From Oscillospiraceae bacterium (GTDB lineage Bacteria; Bacillota; Clostridia; Oscillospirales; SIG627), in contig SVRV01000018.1 of the NCBI GenBank assembly GCA_015064635.1, positions 1 to 46,114 of the forward strand: 46,114 nt of DNA, given 5' to 3'. The position numbers and the translations under genes were made by a program. Below the pieces are notes generated by a model that worked only from the letters and a program-made list of their open reading frames with translations, had not been told where the DNA came from and ran no database searches. Positions 40,228-46,114 of the stretch are shown piece after piece (within the stretch, counting starts at the first letter, position 1; every line of letters begins with the position of its first letter).

Positions 40228-40818
40228 TTAAACCTTCTGACAATACTCCTCAAGGCAGATTCCTTTATCTGTTATTTCTCCCGCAATTTGAGGTGAGTCT
40301 ATGTAGCGGTAATGCCAGGGCTCATAGGCAATTTTGGTAACAGATTCTTTCCCCTTGGGATATCTTAAAATAAAGCCGTATTTTGGAAGCTTCTTCTGAA
40401 TGATTTCGAACAAATGCTCCAGGCTTAAAAGCTCTTCTTTTTTACGGTGGAGCTTACCGTCAAGCATGATTCCCACATCAATTGCAAGACCGGTATGATG
40501 CTCGGAGCACCCGGGGATTGCCACATATTTACGGGTAAATTCCAAGCCGTACTCCTTAAGATTCTTTTCAAAGATTTCTTCCTGCGCCGCAACCGTTCTG
40601 TAAGACCCAAGGAGTACCGTTTCAATGCCATCATTTTTTAAAACATCCTCGTGCAGAGCACAAAAGGCATCGTAGGTTTTTTTCTCAACTTTGAATTGAT
40701 TACCCGCAATATTCTCTGTGGGAATCAGCTCAACTGTATTTTCAAACCCCTCGGGAAGTCTGTTGTCCTCGTTTACCAGCACAAAATAATCGGGATTTTT
40801 TTCTTTTACTTCAATCAT
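40228..40818 (-). CDS. D-alanyl-D-alanine carboxypeptidase, VanY/M15B type
   Basis: 196 aa. It trims the terminal D-Ala from peptidoglycan stem peptides. SEHHTGLAIDV (105-115) supplies zinc ligands His107 and Asp114, and EPWHYRY (166-172) supplies His169. Upstream VLLGSYRTVAAQEEIF is the family substrate-binding segment. No signal peptide or anchor, unusual for VanY enzymes, so it may be exported otherwise or act in a phage context. GGAGTT precedes the ATG, and a promoter lies at 40858-40886. Confidence 0.88.
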   Translation of the reverse strand: MIEVKEKNPDYFVLVNEDNRLPEGFENTVELIPTENIAGNQFKVEKKTYDAFCALHEDVLKNDGIETVLLGSYRTVAAQEEIFEKNLKEYGLEFTRKYVAIPGCSEHHTGLAIDVGIMLDGKLHRKKEELLSLEHLFEIIQKKLPKYGFILRYPKGKESVTKIAYEPWHYRYIDSPQIAGEITDKGICLEEYCQKV

Positions 40819-40857
40819 AATTGTAACTCCGTTATTTTACAGTTATTTGTCTCTTAG

Positions 40858-40886
40858 ATTATACCACTTTTGCAACGATTTTTCAA
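40858..40886 (-). promoter_or_regulatory. Promoter of the VanY-like gene
   Basis: Minus strand TTGAAA (40881-40886), a 17-bp spacer and TATAAT (40858-40863), 40 bp before the start. Confidence 0.75.
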
Positions 40887-40901
40887 TATAATACAAAAAT
40901 C

Positions 40902-40921
40902 CGCCCAAATTACTTTGGGCG
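40902..40921 (-). terminator. Terminator after the truncated beta-propeller gene
   Basis: CGCCCAAA (40902-40909) and TTTGGGCG (40914-40921) form a perfect 8-bp stem with a 4-nt loop, followed on the minus strand by GATTTTTG. Confidence 0.8.
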
Positions 40922-40927
40922 ACTTTT

Positions 40928-41320
40928 TCATTTTGTAGCTTCTATAAGGTCTGAAACGTCTGCAACCGCAAGGTCAACCTTGCCCTTGACCGTAGTTGTA
41001 AAAGTGATATATTTATCTTGCATAACAAATCTCGGATGAGGGTCAATGTGATATTTGCACTGGTTTTCGGGACTCCAATCATCAAGTGCGGGATTGCAGG
41101 TAAGAAAGCGAAAATACTTTCCGGTACGCTTGTTGAAAAATTGCACCGTTGATGCACATCCTCTCCACAGAGGAAGCCCCTTAGAGGGAAGGGTGCTGTC
41201 AAAGACAAAAAGCTCCTCATCCTCCGAGCAATAAGCGTGCCACACATGGTTACATCCTTCCTCGGTACTTGCTTTCAGTATTATCTCGGGCTCTCCACCG
41301 TAAATCGAACATTTCGTCAT
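40928..41320 (-). pseudogene. 3' fragment of a beta-propeller (oligogalacturonate-lyase-like) gene
   Basis: 130 codons. The text resembles the last two blades of a propeller such as oligogalacturonate lyase or other TolB-like proteins: NHVWHAYCSEDEELFVFDST, HPRFVMQDKYITFTTTVKGKVDLAVADVSDL. Histidines at the blade ends (HVWH, HPHPRF) resemble metal ligands of that family. The N-terminal blades are missing. The first 25 codons overlap the end of the 111-aa membrane gene in another frame, so the break probably lies near 41320, where the lysis cassette joined. The gene keeps its own 3' terminator. It could still be translated from an internal ATG but is not expected to be functional. Confidence 0.55.
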
Positions 41321-41585
41321 TTTTATAAATGTATTTCACAATCATACGCAAAAGTAACAAAAATTCACATATCAATGCACAAAGCATACCAATGGAAATA
41401 ACAGAAGAAACAGACGGCTCATCTTCAATTATAGAAGTCATAATCGATCCGATTGCTCCGGCAAAAATAATTTTGTAGTAACACTCCGGAGTTTTATATG
41501 AACATCCTTGACAAAGCATTTCTACACAGCCTACACCAATAAGATTCAAAATCAACAGAATTACAGCTAAAATTATATTTTCCAT
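41250..41585 (-). CDS. Small membrane protein of the lysis cassette
   Basis: 111 aa with three hydrophobic segments (about 4-24, 38-52, 62-88), and a charged C-terminus (YKNDEMFDLRWRARDN). It starts directly after the amidase stop. Composition suggests a holin-, antiholin- or spanin-like accessory, but no family is recognised. Its last 23 codons lie in another frame over the propeller fragment, so the natural C-terminus may have been lost at the joint. Confidence 0.6.
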   Translation of the reverse strand: MENIILAVILLILNLIGVGCVEMLCQGCSYKTPECYYKIIFAGAIGSIMTSIIEDEPSVSSVISIGMLCALICEFLLLLRMIVKYIYKNDEMFDLRWRARDNTESKYRGRM

Positions 41586-42404
41586 CTATTTTTTTACCGC
41601 CTTTAAATACTTAATATTTATCGCACTGCATATAGACAGATTTCTGCTTTCATTATCATCTATAACAGCCCTGTCACCTATGGGAATATCTTTAACATAC
41701 CAGTTTTGAGCTTTTACCCACTCGGGCACTTTTTTGTTATTGTAATATACTGCATCGGGAGTTAATGAAACTAACATTCCTCGTTGGATCTCACAAGATG
41801 AGAATGTTTTAGCATCATCCTTTTCGCTTGAATTGAGTGATTTAGACACCTTCTTACGAAAATCATCCATTGTTTCACCAAACTTTTTCATCCAATGCTC
41901 CGGATCACCGTGATTACTTCCATAACCCTCAATATGAGCTTCTCTATGACTCTTTATATTGTCAACAGGTATTCCATACATTTTACAAAGCATTACGCAG
42001 TATTTCACCGCTAAGTCAAAAGCTTTTCTGTAATACGTTTTACCGGTTAAGTCATCTTCGCATATTTCAAACTGAATATACGCAGGGGAATAGTTGTAGC
42101 TTCCGTTAATTCCCCATCCGACACCCCAGGCGCAAATATCCAAAGGAAGTATTTCGGCTATCCTTACCTTGTTGTTTTTGTCGTAGCCTATAAAGGCATG
42201 AACACATACACTTCTTCCATCGGGCTTTGCCGTATTCCAATGATTATCATACTCATTCACACCAACCTCGGATGGGCAATCCACATATCTTTTTAAATAT
42301 GGGTTATTAGCTCCCGTGGAATGAACAATTATACCCTGCGGTGTCATTTTCTTGCCTGTAATATAGCAAAGATTTTTAACTGCCATAGATTTGATAATAT
42401 CCAT
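41586..42404 (-). CDS. N-acetylmuramoyl-L-alanine amidase (phage endolysin)
   Basis: 272 aa. The amidase_2 (T7 lysozyme-like) domain cuts the bond between N-acetylmuramic acid and L-alanine. Zinc ligand His28 lies in IIVHST; NHWNTAKPDGRSVCVHAFIG is the family core (about 57-74). The second His cluster is SHREAHIEGYGSNHGDPEHW (about 153-172), and Asp/His there match the conserved ligands. The C-terminus (about 195-272) may be a small wall-binding domain with YVKDIPIGDRAVI. Downstream of the holin with a 3-nt gap, as in phage lysis cassettes. AAGGAGGAA precedes the ATG. Confidence 0.92.
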   Translation of the reverse strand: MDIIKSMAVKNLCYITGKKMTPQGIIVHSTGANNPYLKRYVDCPSEVGVNEYDNHWNTAKPDGRSVCVHAFIGYDKNNKVRIAEILPLDICAWGVGWGINGSYNYSPAYIQFEICEDDLTGKTYYRKAFDLAVKYCVMLCKMYGIPVDNIKSHREAHIEGYGSNHGDPEHWMKKFGETMDDFRKKVSKSLNSSEKDDAKTFSSCEIQRGMLVSLTPDAVYYNNKKVPEWVKAQNWYVKDIPIGDRAVIDDNESRNLSICSAINIKYLKAVKK

Positions 42405-42407
42405 TTA

Positions 42408-42695
42408 TCATTCCTCCTTTTTTGTCTGTCTGTAAAGCTGATTGGCATAAACACTGGCTCCCGCTGTGAGTACACCTTGAGTTATTGCTGTAAAAAATGC
42501 ATTTGCAATATCTTGTGCACATGAAATATCACAAGTAGCAATAACCCAGAACGAGGACAAGATAATGGATGATATACCTAAAATCAAGGGGATAAATTTA
42601 TCCGGCATTTTACTCTTCTTCAAACCAATTCCAATCAAATATAAAACAGGGATCAGTATCAGCAATTCAACCCTTATATATTTTTCAAATTCCAT
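42408..42695 (-). CDS. Phage holin
   Basis: 95 aa with three hydrophobic helices (about 9-24, 33-52, 65-84) and a charged C-terminus (YRQTKKEE). The sequence LLILIPVLYLIGIGLKKSKMPDKFIPLILG is characteristic of a clostridial holin family found before amidases. It makes pores that release the endolysin. Ribosome site AAGGAGG before the ATG. Confidence 0.88.
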   Translation of the reverse strand: MEFEKYIRVELLILIPVLYLIGIGLKKSKMPDKFIPLILGISSIILSSFWVIATCDISCAQDIANAFFTAITQGVLTAGASVYANQLYRQTKKEE

Positions 42696-42710
42696 ATTTC
42701 AACCTCCTTG

Positions 42711-42998
42711 TCATGTAAATTGGTTAAATATCATTGTTACTACAGCTCCCGAAAGTGCGGCGATAATTGCAGTTATTATCTGCTGCAAACGCATTTTCGG
42801 CTGACTTTCGATAGCATCTATCTTTTTTTCGTGACGAGATAAATGCTCGTTTGTGTGTTTCAATTCTGTTGCAAGCGTAACCAACGTTTCATTCATCGTG
42901 CGTATCTCGTTTTGTACATCCTTCAACACAGAAACATCTTTCTCCAGATTTTTTATTCTCTGTTCATGACGTTCTAAAATCAACTGAGTATTCTCCAT
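42711..42998 (-). CDS. XhlA-type coiled-coil/TM lysis protein
   Basis: 95 aa from the ATG at 42998 after AAAGGAGA; a frame extension to 43037 lacks a site. A heptad-patterned coiled coil (about 8-68, ERHEQRIKNLEKDVSVLKDVQNEI) is followed by a single C-terminal membrane helix (about 72-90). This is the layout of XhlA-like proteins that cooperate with holins in defective phages such as PBSX. Confidence 0.75.
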   Translation of the reverse strand: MENTQLILERHEQRIKNLEKDVSVLKDVQNEIRTMNETLVTLATELKHTNEHLSRHEKKIDAIESQPKMRLQQIITAIIAALSGAVVTMIFNQFT

Positions 42999-43047
42999 AT
43001 TATACTGTCTCCTTTCATTTATTGGCTGCAGTAACAATATAAAAAAT

Positions 43048-43072
43048 AAAGAGGACAGTTCATGTCCTCTTT
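43048..43072 (-). terminator. Hairpin upstream of the lysis cassette
   Basis: AAAGAGGACA (43048-43057) and TGTCCTCTTT (43063-43072) form a 10-bp stem; the minus strand continues TATTTTTTAT. It ends the 43099 gene or insulates the cassette. A near copy lies at 44450-44474. Confidence 0.75.
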
Positions 43073-43098
43073 GAAAAAATAGAATTAAAATTAAATAA

Positions 43099-43764
43099 TC
43101 ACATAATTATGCTTATATGCTTTTCTTTGATAAAGTTATACCTTCTCTTTAATCTTATATACATTTTTATTATGCGGATAACAAGAATTGTCCAAGCAAC
43201 CGTGACTATTACAGACAGCATTCTATGGCTGTTTTGTAATGCCAAAAAATCAACTATCCCCCCAACCAATGTGAACAACGCTAATATCACAGATAATATA
43301 ATAATCTTTTGATTATACTTTTTATCTAATTGTTTTTTGGGAATTAGTATGTTTTTTTGACATTTGGTCTCGCAATGTTCATGACTTATTTTAAATCCGT
43401 AATGCTGAACTGCTTCGATTTGCAAATAATTAACTTCAAAAGTAGCTGTGTCCTCTTGGGTAGACACTTCAAATTCATCCTCATATTCATAAGGACAATT
43501 TAATACTTCAATTTCCGAAACAAAAATACTGTGAAGCACTTCACCAAATGAGCGAAAAATATTTTTAATCTTATCTGATGTATCATAAACAGGCTTCCAT
43601 CTGAGCTTGATTCTATTCATTTGTGAATCAAATTGAATATGCCTTTCAAAGCGTTTATTATTACTATCTAAGCACGTCAAATACTCTCCGTTTACATATA
43701 CATCTGCACATAAATTATTTAATAAACTTTTTTCAATATCAATACTTAGTTTTAATTTTGACAA
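43099..43764 (-). CDS. Two-helix membrane protein of unknown function
   Basis: 221 aa from the TTG at 43764; the GTG at 43776 lies inside the AGGGGTGAT ribosome site. The first 150 residues form a beta-rich, charged domain, including VYVNGEYLTCLDSNNKRFE. Two hydrophobic helices (about 153-173 and 180-196) follow, then a basic C-terminus, so the N-terminal domain is likely cytoplasmic. No family recognised. It follows an Rhs fragment, and its size and two-helix layout would fit an immunity protein against a polymorphic toxin; this is inference only. Confidence 0.65.
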   Translation of the reverse strand: MSKLKLSIDIEKSLLNNLCADVYVNGEYLTCLDSNNKRFERHIQFDSQMNRIKLRWKPVYDTSDKIKNIFRSFGEVLHSIFVSEIEVLNCPYEYEDEFEVSTQEDTATFEVNYLQIEAVQHYGFKISHEHCETKCQKNILIPKKQLDKKYNQKIIILSVILALFTLVGGIVDFLALQNSHRMLSVIVTVAWTILVIRIIKMYIRLKRRYNFIKEKHISIIM

Positions 43765-43913
43765 TAAAAAAATCACCCCTTTTAAATTTCAGCAAAATGT
43801 CAAATTAACTTGCTCGGCTGTTGCTGAGATAAACGAAAAAAGTCCCGTTTTGCTGCGCATTTCTCTAAATCAACTTTTAATAGGTAATTTGTCAAGTATA
43901 TAGCGAGGTGATA

Positions 43914-44279
43914 CTATAACTTGTTGTTGAAAATCCATTTTGCTTGATAATTATACTCTTTTTCGTTAACTTTGTCAATGGTTTTGACAATATTGCCCTC
44001 GCCGTCGTATGCATAGGTGTATTCATAGGTAAGAGAGCCTGTGGAATTAAACCACTTCTCGGATATCATTCGACCAAGGCGGTCATAGCTTGCCGTCATA
44101 TAGTCGCCGTTGGCATAGGTGATCTTCTTGAGTCTACCGTTGTTATCGCGGTAGGTGTACTTGATAAGCTTTTCACTCTTGCCGTCAATGCCGATAGAGT
44201 CAAGGTTGCGGTATGCATCATATTCGGTAACGGTAGTTACTCTGCCCGAATTTTCATAATCGAATACAAGTCTGTACAC
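43914..44279 (-). pseudogene. Rhs/YD-repeat protein fragment
   Basis: 121 codons with RHS repeats: YTYRDNNGRLKKITYANGDYMTASYDRLGRMISEKWF and TYEYTYAYDGEGNIVKTIDKVN. Full Rhs proteins have dozens of such repeats and a toxic C-terminus; here only about three remain. The reading frame extends upstream of the GTG into YHILVADYDN-like sequence before a stop, and no ribosome site fits. The natural toxin tip is missing. It is a remnant of a larger gene. Confidence 0.75.
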
Positions 44280-44317
44280 ATTGTCGTAATCTGCTACAAG
44301 TATGTGATAGGACTTTT

Positions 44318-44395
44318 TTAATCGTCATTATTTTCCACATTTGTTTCATTGGCTATTGTATAGCCTATTATGTTTTTGTACTGTTTGTTGTTCAT
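44318..44395 (-). CDS. Short ORF upstream of the Rhs fragment
   Basis: 25 codons after AAAGGAAAAAG (MNNKQYKNIIGYTIANETNVENNDD). It ends just before the Rhs fragment, in a different frame; a single frameshift would join them. Its 5' region resembles that of the XhlA-like gene. It may be the remnant of an N-terminus; translation is uncertain. Confidence 0.35.
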   Translation of the reverse strand: MNNKQYKNIIGYTIANETNVENNDD

Positions 44396-44449
44396 TTTTT
44401 CTTTTTCCTTTCTTTAGTTATTTGCAACTGCACAAATACAATAAAAAAT

Positions 44450-44474
44450 AAAGAGGTCATCTTCTGTCCTCTTT
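44450..44474 (-). terminator. Hairpin, second copy of the 43048 type
   Basis: AAAGAGG (44450-44456) and CCTCTTT (44468-44474), followed on the minus strand by ATTTTTTATTG. Outer TTGCAACT/AGTTGCAA arms (44421-44428 with 44482-44489) extend the fold. It shares the AAAAAATAAAGAGG core with 43048. Confidence 0.65.
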
Positions 44475-44526
44475 AAAAAATAGTTGCAATATCTTGTTTG
44501 TTAGTATATAATAATATTCAAGAAGG

Positions 44527-44555
44527 TTGCATAGGAAGCAATGCAGTCATATGAT
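44527..44555 (+). promoter_or_regulatory. Possible promoter of the lipoprotein gene
   Basis: TTGCAT (44527-44532), a 17-bp spacer and TATGAT (44550-44555), 74 bp upstream of the start. Only one reasonable candidate was found. Confidence 0.5.
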
Positions 44556-44628
44556 ATATTTACAACACTCTCAATAACCACCTCTTATTGCATTTGTTGT
44601 ATTGTACATTTTAGAAAGGAAAAATGTT

Positions 44629-45084
44629 ATGAAAAAACTTGTATGCTTGCTTGTCGCACTGTGTTTGACCGCCGCATTGTTTTCCTGTACTGACGCCCCC
44701 AAAACAAAGCAGGAAGAAGAAACACCAACCGAAACCGCAACACCAAATGAAATCGCATCACCGAGTGAGAATGATACAACCACGCCCGAAACTGTAACAC
44801 CAACCGAGCCTGATGAACCAACGGAAGAGCCAGACGAAAACGTGGTAATGCTCCCCGAGGCTGATGAGAATACAAAATATATCACAATTGAATTCCCCAA
44901 GGACTTCCCCGAGGAGCCATACGCCGAGCTGAATCTCGTCTCTCCCGAGGAATTTGAATGGGGAGAGTATGGACTGTTTGTAAGAGTTGAAAACACTGCC
45001 TACGGAGAAATAGGCAAACCCACATATACTTATGCTTTTTTAGGAGAATTTTGTGATATCATTGAAAAAGGCAAGAATATATAA
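44629..45084 (+). CDS. Lipoprotein, N-terminal part of a probably frameshifted gene
   Basis: 151 aa from the ATG at 44629 after AGAAAGGAA. A lipoprotein signal peptide with lipobox LFSC (Cys at about 20) is followed by a Thr/Pro/Glu-rich low-complexity linker of the kind that spans the wall (about 25-80). A folded segment from about 88 (TIEFPKDFPEEPYAELNLVSPEEFEWGEYGLFVRVEN) is cut off at the stop at 45084. The next frame overlaps it by 32 bp and continues the domain; see the following entry. A run of five A at about 45064 is a possible slip site. Confidence 0.75.
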   Translation: MKKLVCLLVALCLTAALFSCTDAPKTKQEEETPTETATPNEIASPSENDTTTPETVTPTEPDEPTEEPDENVVMLPEADENTKYITIEFPKDFPEEPYAELNLVSPEEFEWGEYGLFVRVENTAYGEIGKPTYTYAFLGEFCDIIEKGKNI

Positions 45085-45952
45085 CAATATTGACTGCCGA
45101 TACAAACAAATGTATGATTTTGAGCTTGAAGAAAGTAAGACACTCGATGGGGTACCAATTTCAGAACAGCTTCCCAATATACTTTCCATGATTACCGAAA
45201 GCAAGGTAATATATATTTCCGAAGACGCTAGTACAATAGGAAACTATCATATTGTTGAAGCAGAAACGCATCCAAACGGTAATACCATTTGGAATGGAAT
45301 ATTGGAAATATATCAAAACGGTATTTTGACAAAAACACTCACTCAAAATATTGATGAGCTTGGATACGGTGATTATGCTTCAGGTGGATTTCTTGATGTT
45401 TACAACGGTGCTTTTGCTGTTGCTCCAATAAATGAACCCACGGAGTTATATGACTATCGGCTTAAAATACACAACGATTCTGAGACTTTATTGTATGAAT
45501 ATCATTATTATGATGATTATGACCATGTAGTTATGATCTATGACAAAGATTCATTAAACTATGTTGTTGAATTTGCTGACGAAATGTCACTTTTTGATAT
45601 AAATCAATTTATTGATGAAAGATATCTTGTATTTACAATATATGGCAAATATACCCATAATGTATATATGTTGGATCTTAAAACCTCTGAAATGACTCAT
45701 CTGATGAACTATTGCTTCAATCCAATCCTTTCTCCCGATATGAAATACCTTGCATATACAAGCTATTCTATGTATCATCTCGGAGTAAATACACATGTAA
45801 AAGAGGATATTGATTTACCCAGTGGATTCTACGTGAAAAACCTCGAAACCGGTTCAACCGCATTTTATCAGGTTGCATTAGATGATTACATGACCCACAA
45901 AGAACATCAGACTCTTGGATGGGTAAACACAAAAGCATTGCTGTCGGAATAA
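45053..45952 (+). CDS. Continuation of the lipoprotein in the next frame (beta-propeller-like)
   Basis: 299 codons starting at a GTG 5 nt after AGGAGA, overlapping the upstream frame by 32 bp. It has no signal peptide of its own but reads as an extracytoplasmic beta domain with propeller-like blades: FDINQFIDERYLVFTIYGKYTHNVYMLDLKTSEMTHLMNY, FNPILSPDMKYLAYTSYS. This makes sense mainly as the C-terminal half of the lipoprotein at 44629. Either a single-base frameshift broke one gene of about 440 aa, or the well-placed ribosome site allows coupled reinitiation. I favour the frameshift. Confidence 0.65.
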   Translation: MISLKKARIYNNIDCRYKQMYDFELEESKTLDGVPISEQLPNILSMITESKVIYISEDASTIGNYHIVEAETHPNGNTIWNGILEIYQNGILTKTLTQNIDELGYGDYASGGFLDVYNGAFAVAPINEPTELYDYRLKIHNDSETLLYEYHYYDDYDHVVMIYDKDSLNYVVEFADEMSLFDINQFIDERYLVFTIYGKYTHNVYMLDLKTSEMTHLMNYCFNPILSPDMKYLAYTSYSMYHLGVNTHVKEDIDLPSGFYVKNLETGSTAFYQVALDDYMTHKEHQTLGWVNTKALLSE

Positions 45953-45957
45953 AAATA

Positions 45958-45986
45958 CCGCAGAGAGATATTTCGTCTCTCTGCGG
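45958..45986 (+). terminator. Hairpin after the lipoprotein gene
   Basis: CCGCAGAGAGA (45958-45968) and TCTCTCTGCGG (45976-45986) form a perfect 11-bp stem without a T-run; probably a partner of the next terminator. Confidence 0.6.
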
Positions 45987-46000
45987 ACAGACTGTCGAAA

Positions 46001-46036
46001 AACGCTCATCTTGCTTTCGCTTGATGAGCGTTTTTT
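46001..46036 (+). terminator. Terminator at the right end of the window
   Basis: AACGCTCATC (46001-46010) and GATGAGCGTT (46023-46032) form a perfect 10-bp stem with TTTTTT following. The remaining 78 bp to the window end contain no supported feature. Confidence 0.88.
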
Positions 46037-46114
46037 GTGTTGAAACAAGAAAGAATGAAAGAAAAGTAAAAATTGAGTTAAATAATCAAGGGATTCAAAG
46101 TGGAGATTGTCTCT

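Noticed and set aside
43800-43913. Riboswitch or small RNA upstream of the 221-aa protein
   Set aside because: Only short GC pairings; no known consensus and no strong hairpin.

Overview
The window looks like a chromosomal segment of an anaerobic, spore-forming, moderately low-GC Firmicute of class Clostridia, probably a gut lineage. The evidence is two sporulation genes (spoIVB, yunB), strong AGGAGG ribosome sites with some TTG/GTG starts, TTGACA-17-TATAAT promoters, a bile-salt-hydrolase-like gene, and prophage-associated proteins of a type I recognise from gut Clostridia. No rRNA, tRNA, CRISPR array or insertion sequence was seen.

Layout. 1-5.1 kb holds spoIVB, an aspartate kinase, a CapA-like protein that has lost its motif histidines, and yunB. 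5.2-11.1 kb holds two zinc-ribbon membrane proteins flanking an ABC-2 exporter (one ATPase, two permeases). 11.1-12.3 kb is a two-gene phage-type operon (operon A, minus strand). 12.4-14.9 kb is an SLH-domain metallophosphoesterase. 14.9-20.3 kb is a minus-strand operon of acyltransferase, acyl-CoA/AMP ligase, spermidine-synthase-fold protein, EamA exporter and a choloylglycine-hydrolase-family amidase. 20.3-21.0 kb encodes a phage replisome-organizer-like winged-helix protein (unit B). 21.2-29.0 kb is an eight-gene podovirus-like structural operon (operon C): portal, adaptor-like, hub-like, scaffold-like, coat, glycine-rich fibre-like, M15 peptidase and an 18-residue-repeat helical rod. 29.4-30.6 kb is a GLUG-like lipoprotein. 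31.0-33.9 kb is a YtrA-type GntR/ABC operon. 34.0-35.3 kb is DAHP synthase behind a Phe/Tyr-rich leader peptide and attenuator. 35.5-36.7 kb is an aminotransferase. 37-40.9 kb is more AT-rich, with Xre, Fic and VanY-type genes. 40.9-44.4 kb is an AT-rich patch with an orphan phage lysis cassette between a truncated beta-propeller gene and an Rhs fragment. The window ends with a frameshifted lipoprotein.

Two observations stand out. First, the phage-derived units A, B and C are separated by host-type genes, yet each is preceded by the same array of direct TGACAT repeats spaced 10-11 bp; arrays A and B share a 37-bp block with one mismatch. This suggests one regulon controlling a dispersed, probably domesticated, capsid-encoding element. 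No terminase, integrase or tail-sheath gene is visible. The unit-B DNA-binding protein is a candidate regulator. Second, the DAHP synthase leader encodes a 33-residue peptide with seven Phe and three Tyr, followed by a strong terminator just before the gene. This is a textbook arrangement for leader-peptide attenuation by aromatic amino acids.

Family calls rest on motif recognition by eye; no database search was run.
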